A DNA stretch of 64,000 bases, from NCBI RefSeq assembly GCF_021134715.1, contig NC_060019.1, positions 558,001-622,000 on the forward strand. Direction: 5' to 3'. Below, piece by piece: positions 12,822-23,486 of the stretch. Positions within the stretch are counted from its first letter, which is position 1. Every line of letters starts with the position of its first letter. Origin of the DNA: Daphnia pulex (Eukaryota; Arthropoda; Branchiopoda; Diplostraca; Daphniidae). The notes beneath the pieces are model-generated. The model was not told the origin of the DNA. It saw nothing but the letters and a program-made list of their open reading frames with translations, and searched no databases. Made by a program: the position numbers and the translations under genes.

Positions 12822-13541
12822 TTAATAACGTCCGTTGCCGCTCTGAGCTGGACCGGATTGAGCAGGAGCGTACGCCTGTTGCTGGGCAGGAGCAGCAGCG
12901 AAGGTCTGTTGGGGAGCAGCGAAGGATTGTTGTTGTTGGGGAGCAGCGAAGGTCTGCTGTTGCTGGGCGGCAGGAGCGAAGGAGTCGGTCAAAGGTGCTG
13001 CCGAAGCGGATTGCTGGGCTGATTGCTGGGCCAATGAAGCTGCTGCTGAGGCTGCTGGGTTGACGGTGATGCAAGTGCAGATCTGCTGGGTGGTGGCCGG
13101 AGCGGCAACTCCGCTGATGAAACCAGAGCTGGCCGATGCTGGGCTGGCTTGTTGCTGCTGGCTGGATTGATCAACCGGAGCGAATGACTGTTGGCTGCTG
13201 CTGCTGCTGGAAGCGCCTTGTTGGCTTTGGCCGGCATAGGCCGGGGGAGCGCTCATCATTCCGCCGAGTCCAGGGTTTCCCTGGTTGCTATAATAATATC
13301 AAAAACAAAATCAATCAGCCAATCAGTGTCAAATTTTAATCGCATTAAAAATCTACTAAGAATATAGTTCAACTTACTGCTGGGAGAGGTACTGGCCAGA
13401 GCAGCTGGCGCTCAACATGGCACAAATCATAACGACCTATCCAAAAAGTCATAGTTATAGAAACAATTAAATTGCTAATACAATTCTATTTTAATGACAA
13501 TAAGGAGTTGGTATTGTACTTACAGTTTTGAAGGTATTCAT
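12822..13541 (-). CDS. Small secreted Gln/Ala/Ser/Pro-rich protein, copy 1
   Basis: Three coding exons (13541-13524, 13436-13378, 13287-12822) join in frame to 180 residues. Exon 1 encodes only MNTFKT. Exon 2 supplies the rest of a signal peptide (VVMICAMLSASCSG) and ends in phase 2. Exon 3 is low-complexity: short repeats of the type TFAAPQQQQ and SFAAPQQ, Ser runs and Gln runs. One island differs from the rest, QICTCITVNP, with two cysteines spaced CxC at about residue 97. All splice sites are GT-AG, and both donors read gtaagt. The paralogue at 16322-17194 has the same exon plan and nearly identical exons 1 and 2. I do not recognise the family. The composition suggests an extracellular structural or coating protein such as cuticle, egg coat or secretion, but that is inference. 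A TATA box and a conserved upstream block lie at 13571-13990. Confidence 0.85.
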
Positions 13542-13570
13542 TTTGAATTGAGGAGTGAACTTGAGTGTTG

Positions 13571-13630
13571 ACTGGAGAACTTGTAAAGGTGAAGTGTGCT
13601 ATTCCAAGAAATCCGCAGCTCTTTTTATAC
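13571..13630 (-). promoter_or_regulatory. Core promoter and leader of secreted gene 1
   Basis: On the minus strand TATAAAAAG lies at about 13629-13621, some 80 bases before the ATG. The sequence from the TATA box to the leader is almost identical to 17280-17223 in front of the paralogue, including the CTTGGAATAG and CCTTTACAAGT segments. The spacing suggests transcription starts near 13600. Confidence 0.7.
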
Positions 13631-13735
13631 TAGGCTCCACGGTCCAGCAGGAGCACCACTAGCGAGCAAAACACGGAAAACTTTTCTTTTTTTTCCCCAT
13701 TGGGATAGGAAAAAAGTTCAATAATCCAGGAAAAA

Positions 13736-13990
13736 AACTGACCTCGTTCAAAAATGAAGTTGAGCTTTCACCTTTTTGTTTAGGCTATTGTCGCCGAGAG
13801 TTCGAGGTTATAGATTTTAAAAATAGAATGTCCAAAACGTATTACCATGACCTGTTTTCTATTTAGCGTTTAAAGGCCTCAGTCCAGCAGTTTAAACCGC
13901 TTTACTTGGGAAATGAAATCCGAGGTCAGGTATACACACGAACTAGGTCAGACTGCAGGTAAAATCAATTTTGTTGCTAGGCTGAAATGG
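13736..13990 (-). promoter_or_regulatory. Upstream block with AGGTCA-type half-sites, copy 1
   Basis: Three nuclear receptor-type half-sites are visible: TGACCT at 13739-13744 (AGGTCA on the minus strand), AGGTCA at 13923-13928, and AGGTCA at 13945-13950. Each lies in a short segment also found upstream of the paralogue (AACTGACCTCGTTCAA, CCGAGGTCA, GGTCAGACTG, TTGTTGCTAGGCT). The sequence between them has diverged more. Binding by a specific receptor such as an ecdysone-cascade factor is inference. Confidence 0.5.
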
Positions 13991-13999
13991 TATGCCCGA

Positions 14000-16300
14000 T
14001 ACGAAGCTAGAAAAAACAGTTAATTTCTTGATTTAGATTTTAAATAGTAAATGCTGCTGTGAAATGAACAACGGAGCCACGGAAACTTATTCCCAGTTGG
14101 AATTGACGCGTTGTTCAGACCATTAGTCTTATAACCACAACATGCTGTGTCATTTAGCTGCAATTAACCATGTTGAATAATCAAATATAGTCTCGATTTC
14201 TTATTCAATTTCCAAACATCTGGCGGGGGAAACCCGGGGACTGTTTTCACCTTGGTCTCATATATCATTACATAATACATATGTTGAAATATGTAATAGC
14301 TCGACTGGAAAAGGAACGAAGAAAAAGTATTGAGGTGACAATGATAAAACTGGAAAATAACACTTTGCGTGCTGTATACATCTTCGTGCAACTTACCAAA
14401 GTAGTCTAATTTGACCTGTGATTTCCCATGCACCTAAGCGTCAACACTTTTCCCGCACGATTTCTTTCCATTATTCCAACCAAGATTTCAACGTGAAATA
14501 TTGAGTTATTAGAGAGCGTATAAAAGGGTATAATTATTTCATCTATCCCAGTCGTACAGAGTTCAAGTTATCTGCGCTATGCTGAACGAAAAATAGATGA
14601 CATAATTACGTATTACATATAGAAAAAGCCGGTAAAAAGAATAGTCTATAATATACGCGGATCGATGGGTGGGTTCTCGGCTGAGAGCCGTGCAACTCCG
14701 TCATCACGAAATTCAGCTGGGAATTCCCGCTGGTCGATTTATTATGCAAAATGGCGCCAACCGACGTGTTCGGATGACGCGTGTTTGCAAGGATATACAA
14801 ATCAGCTCTGATGCTGCTACTTCATAATCTCCCTTAATAAATCTATTCGCCCTCGTCGTCGCTTCTATAATATAATGTTAGACTTATATACGCGCCCACG
14901 CTCTATCCCCCCTTATATATTCCATTGTACATCATCCAGCCTTATACTTTTAAAAGGAAAAAAAATTATCTATTCAGTTCCTGCTATTTCTAGATCATTT
15001 TTCGAGTGTCTATAACTCTCTTCCTCCCTTTTCCTGGCTGGGTAAAATTTATTAAATAGGAGAAGACGAAGCTTTTCATCTTGCTCGTTCCTGTTCCTCC
15101 TTGCCCTTTTTTTAAACAAATTTTTGCTCCGCATATTATGCGGATGCTTTATTGAAGTTCGTGACAATGGCGAATGTTGCTCTTCTTCTTACCACCAAAG
15201 GGTATATTTTTTGCTCTTTTACATATTAGACATTTATATATAGAAGGGCTCATATAATAACGCACAGTAGAAAATCTCTCTGTGTAAAACTGATGATGAA
15301 AATGGATTTGACGTCGGCTCTTTTATATCATCGCTCGGCTATAAATATTATACTCGCACAAAGTACGACGTACGTAGAGTTTGATCATCACGAACGAGGA
15401 CTTTTATTTGTGTGCTGCCGTCATCCCGCAGACGAGCAGCCGTTCACGTTTTTTGGGTGGGGAGAGAAAATAATAATAACTATCGCGTGCTGCAGACGTC
15501 GGATAATCAAAAGCTCTCCGGCATCAGCTGCGCTGATATTCTATGCCTGCGGGTTTTTCTATAAAAAAAGCGCACGTACGTTCATCATTATTACGCCAGT
15601 TTGAAAAAGGAGCTCAACAATTTGTTGTCGTGTAGAATTCGATCAAGATCATATAGCGGGGGATATATTCAAAATGGTTGACGAATTCATCTATAGAACT
15701 CCCCAGCACGTTTATATAAGTTACGACAGCATTACGTAAGATGTCGACTAAAGACCTACATCAAGCCTAAAATAGAACTTGATATATTCGGTACGTCTTG
15801 AGTCTTGACGACAATGAGGCTCATATGTGAGCAGCAGCGTCTGAGCCGCGCGTATTATACGTAACGGGAGAGGAAAGGAATACATACTTTACCGAATTTT
15901 CTTATCTGATATTTTGATTGTCATGATGTACGTATACTTCAACGATAGTCACCGACGGTGTCCATCAACTGCCCAGATTAATTACGATTGTTCGCTATAG
16001 CAGAGACGGCTGATGACGTAAAGTAGACTGTGAGTCGACGATATTAACCATCCACCACCGACCGACTTATCGGATATAGATTATAAACTTACGGTTCGCC
16101 TCGAGGCGCATCTGTCGAGCTATTTTCTCAAATCCTATCATATAATAGTCTGGCGAAACTTAGACAAATTAATTCGAATTAATTCATGAAATGAATCATA
16201 AGGCAAATCGTTATGAGAATGATGTGAAATTGTATTCGGATTACAATTGAAAAGATGAAGGTATTAGAAGCACATCACGAAGAGAAGCGCTTATATGTTG
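14000..16300. other. Spacer between the twin secreted genes
   Basis: About 2.3 kb with no supported gene. Small ORFs on both strands lack domains or partner exons. I saw no third copy of the secreted gene here. Confidence 0.5.
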
Positions 16301-16321
16301 ATGAGGTTATACAACAATTGA

Positions 16322-17194
16322 TTAATAAGCTCCGTGGCTCTGAGCGGGAGCAGCAGATTGAACTGATCCAGATGCTCCAAAGTTGGACTGAGCAGGAGCG
16401 TACGCCTGTTGCTGGGCAGGGGCGACGAAGGACTGTTGAGGAGCAGCGAAAGATTGTTGTTGTTGGGGAGCAGAGAAGGTCTGCTGTTGCTGGGCGGCAG
16501 GAGCGAAGGAGTCGGTCAGAGGTGCCGAAGCGGCCGGGGCTGATTGGTGGACTGATGAGGCAGCAGTTGGGTTGATGGTGATGCAGGAGCAGATCTGGTG
16601 GGTAGCGGCCGGAGCGGATGAACCTCCGCCAAGGAGCGATCCTGCTCCCGATGCTGATGGGCTAGATTGTTGCTCGAAAGCTGGGCTAGCCAATGATGGC
16701 CTCTGCTGGTCAAATGCCGAGCTGCTTGAAGCGCCCTGGTTGGCGTAGGAAGCAGATTGCTGATGGCCACCCATCATTCCGGATGCTGGGCCTCCAGATT
16801 GAGATGCCTGGCTGGATCTATCGTAAAATCAATTGAGAGATTAAATTAATTTTATTTTCAGTGATATTTATAAAGAATTTCAGACTTACTGGGAGAGGTA
16901 CTGGCCGGAGCAGGAAGCGCTCAACATGGCACAAATCATAACGACCTGTCAGAAAAAAAAATAATTATAAGGAATAAATCAAGAGGATCATCATCGTTGT
17001 ACCCAGTCAACTTTTTGGGTGAACGCACTGAAGGAATAATCTAACAAGCGAGTTCTCAATTTTTAGATTGGACTCAAAAACCTCAAACGTATATACCTTT
17101 GAAAATCAATTTGAATTGAAACACTCTGGAAATAATGTTCTAAACTTTTATCTATACAATAATTGTTACTACTTACAGTCTTGAAGGTATTCAT
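16322..17194 (-). CDS. Small secreted Gln/Ala/Ser/Pro-rich protein, copy 2
   Basis: Three coding exons (17194-17177, 16945-16890, 16817-16322) join to 189 residues. Exon 1 (MNTFKT) and the signal peptide exon (VVMICAMLSASCSGQYLSQ) are the same as in copy 1 apart from the last splice codon. Exon 3 has the same architecture: an N-terminal Gly/Met/Ser part, the island HQICSCITINP with CxC, then repeats of the SFAAPQQ and TFSAPQQQQ type and a QQAYAPAQS tail. The low-complexity part has changed length and order relative to copy 1, while the CxC island and the signal peptide are held. This pattern fits a tandem duplicate under selection. Function is unknown; it is probably exported and structural. 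The promoter lies at 17223-17280. Confidence 0.85.
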
Positions 17195-17222
17195 GATGAT
17201 CAGGTTGCTATTGGAAGACTGA

Positions 17223-17280
17223 ACTGGAGGACTTGTAAAGGTGAAGTGTACTATTCCAAGAAATCGCAGGCCTTTTTATA
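17223..17280 (-). promoter_or_regulatory. Core promoter and leader of secreted gene 2
   Basis: TATAAAAAG on the minus strand at about 17280-17272, followed by the same leader as copy 1. ATG-to-TATA distance is about 80 bases in both genes, so the start site is probably conserved too. Confidence 0.7.
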
Positions 17281-17345
17281 CCAACTTCTCCGATAGCCAG
17301 GTGTATAGGCTACAATTATAAAAATAAAAGAAGTTGCTATAGGCA

Positions 17346-17625
17346 AACTGACCTCGTTCAATGGTCCAGTAGTTGACCCTACAACTTTCACAATTTACTT
17401 TGGGCTACCGGTGATCCCCTGCTGGAGCAAGGTTTAACGTTGTACAGGTAAAGTGAATACTATATACCTATAGGCGGACCTTTTCTCTTCTTATATTTCT
17501 GTCCTTATATCATGTACATAAAGGAGGGGGATTTCCGAGGTCACCTGCAAAGTGTAAACTGGGTCAGACTGAACTATGGGCCTATAGCTATCGCAAGGAA
17601 AAAGATCTTGTTGCTAGGCTCTCTG
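17346..17625 (-). promoter_or_regulatory. Upstream block with AGGTCA-type half-sites, copy 2
   Basis: Matches the copy 1 block segment by segment: TGACCT at 17349-17354, AGGTCA at 17538-17543, GGGTCA at 17561-17566 and TTGTTGCTAGGCT at about 17608. The order and approximate spacing are the same, while the intervening sequence and the small indels differ. Confidence 0.5.
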
Positions 17626-18954
17626 ATGATGTCTAATAAATAGGATTCAACGAACTTACGTGGGTTTGTCACTCGACGTTTGCTCTTTATTAATTCGCAG
17701 GAAAAGCTCATTTCCGAGTCTATGATGTAGGAATAGGCCCTACACATATATGGCTAATGTGTGGTGATGGTTTGAACGAAGTTGCGCGAAGTTGTACGTC
17801 CGCCGTCTGCATTCCCGTGGATCCTGTTAGTCATTGTCATTGAATTACCCAACTTTATATAAGAGAAGCCATTTCTACTATATAGGCCCAAACAAAAGCT
17901 AATTATAACGTGATTGCATGCCGATTGCAGCTATAATGAATGAATATTTGGTTATTTTTATTATATATATATAGACATGAAAGACTAGTAATAGCTGTTT
18001 ATCCAATTGGAGCAAACGTTGAATAAAATCCATCATCAGCTCTATAATATTCTCACTATATGAAACTGGTGCGTCATCTGTTTTGGAAATTCTCCGCGTC
18101 AATCTTTTAATCAAAAATGCGCGTTTGAAGATTGGCCCACGTGTTTTGATGAGTTGCTTCCAAATTAGAAGCAGCATATATAAAGATCGCGGGGGCCCTT
18201 CCCAGTATTATGTGCATATATCAACTCTTCCGGCCCCCTCCCCAATTTTTTTTTATTTCAGCAATTTTTGAGCTTTTAATATATGAGGTCCTAGATTTCT
18301 CGTGTGCTGCTGCACGCAAGTCTGGCGGCACGTGTCATACATGGTTTGATATCCTTTTTCTTCTTCTAGGAATATAACCACACAGCAGCAGCAATTCCTG
18401 CGGCGCCTTATATAATCACAGCAGATAATGTTACACAGCAGCACTGCAGCAGTTGCTGTTTCGTCTAGTCATATAGGAAACATTCTCAATATGAACATGC
18501 ACAGTTAAAGTGAAAAATATTTTTAATTCGTTATTCTGCACTTAGGCTATTATAGCCTACACATAGCGACTTACAGCAGGTGAAAGAGTGCTACATAAAT
18601 ATAGACTATTATATAATAGTCATAACGTCGGAGTATCAGTAACAGCCTACAACCGAATTTGCCGGGAAAACTTATTTGTTATACACGCTTATATTTTCCT
18701 GGATGGTGAAAAAGTTGACCTTTTTGAGGCCATCATCAGTTGAATAACAAGTTTTCGGCGGCTAGCGGTCTATAAATAATAGGCTAATCCGAAGTGGTAT
18801 AGAGGTAGATGAATGTAATCAGCTTTCGAGCTCAGAGCACAGCACAATGTAATAATAAGTAGAGCCCACCTACCTAATATACGAGGAAAATGAGTGCATA
18901 CACTCTAAAAAGGAAAGAAAGGATACGTAATGTACCCAAAAATAATCAAGAGCT

Positions 18955-19010
18955 AGAGCTCTGTTCTCTCGGTATAGGCCCTGGGAATTATTTTTGATGG
19001 ACATATATGC
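18955..19010 (+). repeat. Short direct repeat (partner 19620-19675)
   Basis: Both copies carry the GCTCTGTTCTCTC segment, then TATAGGCC, then a TTTTTGATGGA segment, about 665 bases apart. The copies differ by small indels. Confidence 0.65.
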
Positions 19011-19334
19011 TGAAGTGCATTATTGATGCTGCGAGTGTGCTGTGCATAACTGGCGGATGAAACTTGTTCCAGCCAAATTTTTCCGCCAGTCTTTTATTAT
19101 ATAATACCAAACCAGTTTTGTTTTTTGTTTTTTTTCAGGCGGAAACAGCAGACTCTTTTGTGTACGTGTCTATTTACTTGTAGGTAGAAACATATAGTAT
19201 CATCGCCGGACCCTTCATTCATATCTCTTTTCTGCTTTTTTTTTGGCGGATGCGATGCCAAAATATTGCGAGGGTTTTTCTAGATCGCTGGTGCGGAGTT
19301 GCTCCAGCCGAGAAATCGCAAATTCGTTAAAGTG

Positions 19335-19545
19335 AAATTACCGAGAATTTTGGCCAAAGACTATTTATTATACACGGTGCGCCAGAGGACGTTATTCAAA
19401 CGAATCACCGATTTTGAGTTGATCATTCGGTCAACGTCAAGGAGCTTACTTTGCATACTTGAATTTTCCCTCCAAAAAAGCCGAAAGGTTATAAACATGC
19501 AGGGTATAAATACACACACTCTTGGGCGCTATAAGGTCTGTTATA
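19335..19545 (+). repeat. Direct repeat of about 210 bases (partner 21415-21640)
   Basis: The pair is about 2.1 kb apart. Long matching runs include TTCAAACGAATCACCGA, the TTGAATTTTCCCTCCAAAAA segment and GGTTATAAACATGCAGGGTA, followed by ACACACTCTTGGGCGCT. Indels break any shared reading frame, so this looks like a duplicated noncoding segment or a mobile element remnant. Confidence 0.8.
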
Positions 19546-20894
19546 ACAAATAACAAAGGCGCTTGTACACTGTGTATATAACAACAAAAATCGAGACAAA
19601 AATAAATACCTCAAAATAAAAAGCTCTGTTCTCTCTGATGTATAGGCCTTGGAAATTGTTTTTGATGGATATAGTATATCAATGTCGATTCCTTTATTTT
19701 GTCTCCTCCGTGAGTGGCCACTGCGGTGCAAACTGTCTGCCATCAAAAGGCGAATCAAAAGGCCAGTCATCGCTCGTTTGGATTCTCGTTGGATGTTTGA
19801 TGGATGGAGAAGAAGAAGAGAAGGTATAGTATAGCGATCGCGATCCTTATATCGCTCATTAACTAAAGTTAACACGAACAGTCGACTGTCTCCAGATCGA
19901 GAGAGAGAAATCCACTCGCCTTTTTGTCATCGTGTATAATGTGGCCTGAGGTTCTGATATAATTCATCGCGGCAGACAAGTTCGAAAACAATTACGTATT
20001 GACACAGGTTGTTGGCCAGGATTTGATTTGATTTCTAAAAAAAGTAAAGGAACGAATAATTGTGCATCGCATCATTTTGATTTGTTGTTTTTTGGTTTTC
20101 TATGCAGATTTGCCAAATTTCAAATAAAAATGTGTTTACCTACCCCCCTCCCTCATTTTAGACAAAATGGTTTCCGCTCCGGGCGACAATTGACTAACTT
20201 TGAGTAATCTTCACAGTTATGACATGCGCGCAGGTGATTTCTCTCTATGACTGAAACTGCTGTTCTAATTGTTTACTTCTTGAATGTGAACTTAAACTAT
20301 CTCATACGATTGTTCAAGTGAACACATTTATAATTCCGACAGCTATTAAGGTATGAGCATTAACACGGGTTGAGTACTTATCATTTCGCTACATAACGAG
20401 TTCATATCAGCCTATACATAATCTGATTTATTTTTTGCTTCAATCAGGTTAAATCACAGTCATGATTATAGTTCTCATCCATGGCATCTAGTTAATGTAT
20501 GCATATAGATTCTATATCATCATCACATGTGATTTGTTAGTTACCTAACTGAGAAAAAAATCAAGCAACATATAGAATATCGTCATTGAACTAATGCTAG
20601 CATACTAAGCAACTGCAATAATTGAATTAATGCACGTTTTATGCGACCATTCAAGATTTAATAATACCATCATTAAACTTTATCCTAATCAATGTACAAC
20701 TCACAATAAGAAATTAATTTAAAAAATATCTCGTGATTCTAATGAAAGGTATTGCTCTCGAAACGAGAAATATTGCATAATAAGAATTCCTGTAAGCGCA
20801 TACACCTGCATGGCTGCATGCTCTGCTCCCCGTCTGAGAGCCGGTGATATCTCAAGTTAATCGCGGTCATTAAGATTTGAATCATCATTTCAGC

Positions 20895-20934
20895 TGATTT
20901 ATCGAGTTATGTAATATATGAACTCGATAAATCA
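20895..20934. repeat. Perfect 14-bp inverted repeat
   Basis: TGATTTATCGAGTT at 20895-20908 is the exact reverse complement of AACTCGATAAATCA at 20921-20934, with a 12-base A+T loop. It could fold as a hairpin in RNA or mark a small foldback element. Confidence 0.7.
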
Positions 20935-21414
20935 ATTCACAGACATTGTGCAGAAGTGATAACTCCTAGATGATATAAAGAAATTCAAGTAAAATCTAAA
21001 CCGTTTCGACTTGCTATTTTGTAAACACGGATGGGACTTGAATATCATACTTATATCAGGTTTGTTTGTGCCTGATAATCAGATGCGGTATCCACATCAC
21101 ATCACTCATGATCTCTTATTACCATTTTCGCTTGCTAAATTTAATTGCACATGAATAGGAAAGGATGCGACACATCGTCATATATCTTATTGTCATGTGT
21201 AGAGTCCAACTTTGTCTGTTGTAAAGATGTAATGCTAAAAGTCGAAAATAGCGGTCGAATTAATAATAGTTATCTGGTCGTCTGCATAAACAACTTGTGT
21301 GACACAGGCACATCACCCATGTATAACAAAATGCCCTCTTAGTCCTCTTAATGGTAACATTTTGTGTGTTTAATCAGGACCACTCGAATTATCGAAAATT
21401 GGTTTATGCGGGAT

Positions 21415-21640
21415 TGCCGCGAAGTTTTTAGCCAAAATGCTAGATATTTATATACGGTGTGCCAGAGCACGTTATATTCAAACGAATCACCGAATTTCGA
21501 ATTTAAGTTGATCATTCCGTCCACGTCAAATTGTTTTTTACTTTGTATATTCTTGAATTTTCCCTCCAAAAAAGCCGAAAGGTTATAAACATGCAGGGTA
21601 TAAATAACTACACACACTCTTGGGCGCTGTAACGTCTGCT
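21415..21640 (+). repeat. Direct repeat, second copy (partner 19335-19545)
   Basis: The end of this copy keeps the CATGCAGGGTATAAATA segment and TCTTGGGCGCTGTAACG. Confidence 0.8.
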
Positions 21641-23109
21641 ATCACAGGCTTGTAGCTACTGCTTGTATAACCTTTTTTTCTTTCATATATTTTTCTTTCA
21701 AAGTGTTGAAACATTTGTCTAGCTGCTGGGTAGAAACGTGATTGAGTACAAAGCTTCTTTTAGTGCCACTCGAGCGTTAACAATGTTTTGCAACTGCCGT
21801 TTTTTCTTAAATAGATTTGTCGGGGAATTAAGAAATCAGGGAGAATCTGCGCAGATCAAAACGAATTTACGGAGAATTCGACAAGCGAGTTATTCACGGA
21901 AAAGAAGAAATCTGCGTTTGACTTCTAGTGGCAGTGCAAATATTTGTGGAATGACTCGTCGCCTAATTATATTGCCTTTGGAGTGGTTTTCCTAGAATTA
22001 CGCGCGTTTTTGTTTTGAATTTTACTTGGCTCAAGTTGCAGTAGAAGCCTGGTGAACACAACATAGATGGCAGCAGTTGCTTACTAAAGTTCCACCTTGA
22101 TTTAATGATTTGCTTTGAAAGAAATTACAATATCAGTTTTTAGGAACCAGTTTTTATTACTGCTAATTATTTTATTATTTAACAACGTTATCATTATAAT
22201 GCATAAAAACCATGAATTTGTGCAATTTCTTTCTGATTGAATCGCGCCAAAATTGCTTTGTGTCCGCCAGAGGGACACTCGGCCCACTCGCCACTCGGCC
22301 ATTTTCGATTCTTTTTGTTGAGTCACACCGTGCTGATCAGTTGCCGACACTTTCTCTCCAAGGATTTTGAATTGATTCAGTATCTCAGTGTCAGTGATGT
22401 CATAACTTATTTACTGTGCCAGCCAGTGTTCCTCTACTCGATGTCTCGATGGATCAGATCCACGGAGCAGACAGCAGTGCATTTTTATTGAGATGTTGTG
22501 TGCGTGCAAAAACTAACCAACTCAACATGATTAAAGTGGAACACATTATCGAACACGAAGTTATTCTGTGATTCTGTGACCAGAACCCTCTTCAATTGAT
22601 TTTCGGTTGCCAGCCTAATGAAGACGTGAATTAGTCATCAACTCACAATTTCAAACGTTCTTCCAATTAGTCCTTGTGGGACTTGCTCCATTCCTTTCAT
22701 GTCGGTCATTAGATGTAGTGTAGTTAACGAGTACTAGATGGCGTAAAGTTTTAAATTATGCGCGGGATTGTGAATGAATGAATGAATTGAGATTTGCTTG
22801 AAATTGAATGACAGTTTGTGAAATTTCCCTGATAGTTCATTTTTGTTGAACAGTTTAATTAGCAGTTCTATTCCTCTCCACGTTTTTGTTATTTATTTTG
22901 CCATTTAACTAATTCTGTGATTTCTAGGTCTCTCCTAGCCTGATATTCGAGCAACCCATCGCAACTGATCTTCCAGTTTCGACACTCGGATGACTTCAGC
23001 CGACCAATCTCTTTCTTTCTTTTACCTTTCCTGTGACGTCGCACGTGTACATTCATGTGAATGTGAGTGTATTCACGACGGCGTCACTTATTCTTTTCCT
23101 CTCTCCCAA

Positions 23110-23290
23110 CCTGTGGTCGCCAGAAGGTCTACCAGTCAGTCACGAGTCTAATCAACTCTCAACCAACTGTCAACTTAAGGTAAGAACAAACACACTGTTT
23201 TCCTTCTTCTTTTTCGTACTGTGTCTTTTGTATAATTCCGTTAGAAAACAAGTGCGAAAAATCGTTGAGAACATGACGTACGTAAATGTT
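23110..23290 (+). repeat. Direct repeat flanking the C1q gene (partner 27720-27905)
   Basis: Both copies carry CCTGTGGTCGCCAGAAG, a TCTACCAGT segment, CTCAACACACA or CTCTCAACCAACTG, GTGCGAAAAAT and GACGTACG in the same order. They lie on either side of the C1q-domain gene, 4.6 kb apart. The part after 23265 also resembles 32150-32220. No frame is shared. Confidence 0.7.
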
Positions 23291-23415
23291 TTCAAGACCA
23301 TTTTCAATTCATTGATTGTTTTATTCAAAATTTTGCATAAACAGTAAAATTTTGTGTAAAGAAATTCCCACATCTTAATGAATTAGCATCGAATGCATTT
23401 TCTACCATTTCCCCT

Positions 23416-23421
23416 TTTATT
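23416..23421 (-). terminator. Poly(A) signal AATAAA of the C1q gene
   Basis: AATAAA on the minus strand about 66 bases beyond the stop codon at 23487, at a typical distance for a 3' end signal. Confidence 0.5.
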
Positions 23422-23486
23422 ACCCTAGAAAAAAATTATTAACGGGTCAGTTGTCAATCAAAGATCTTTTTGCGCATGTTGGAGGA

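Larger units (their letters stand above)
17630..23400. other. Gene-poor stretch with local duplications
   Basis: No coding gene is supported. It contains the direct repeats described separately and one perfect inverted repeat. ORFs are short and have no family resemblance. Confidence 0.5.

Noticed and set aside
16255..16575. Plus-strand 106-codon frame
   Set aside because: It runs antisense through the Gln-repeat end of secreted gene 2, where the minus frame is fixed by the paralogue.
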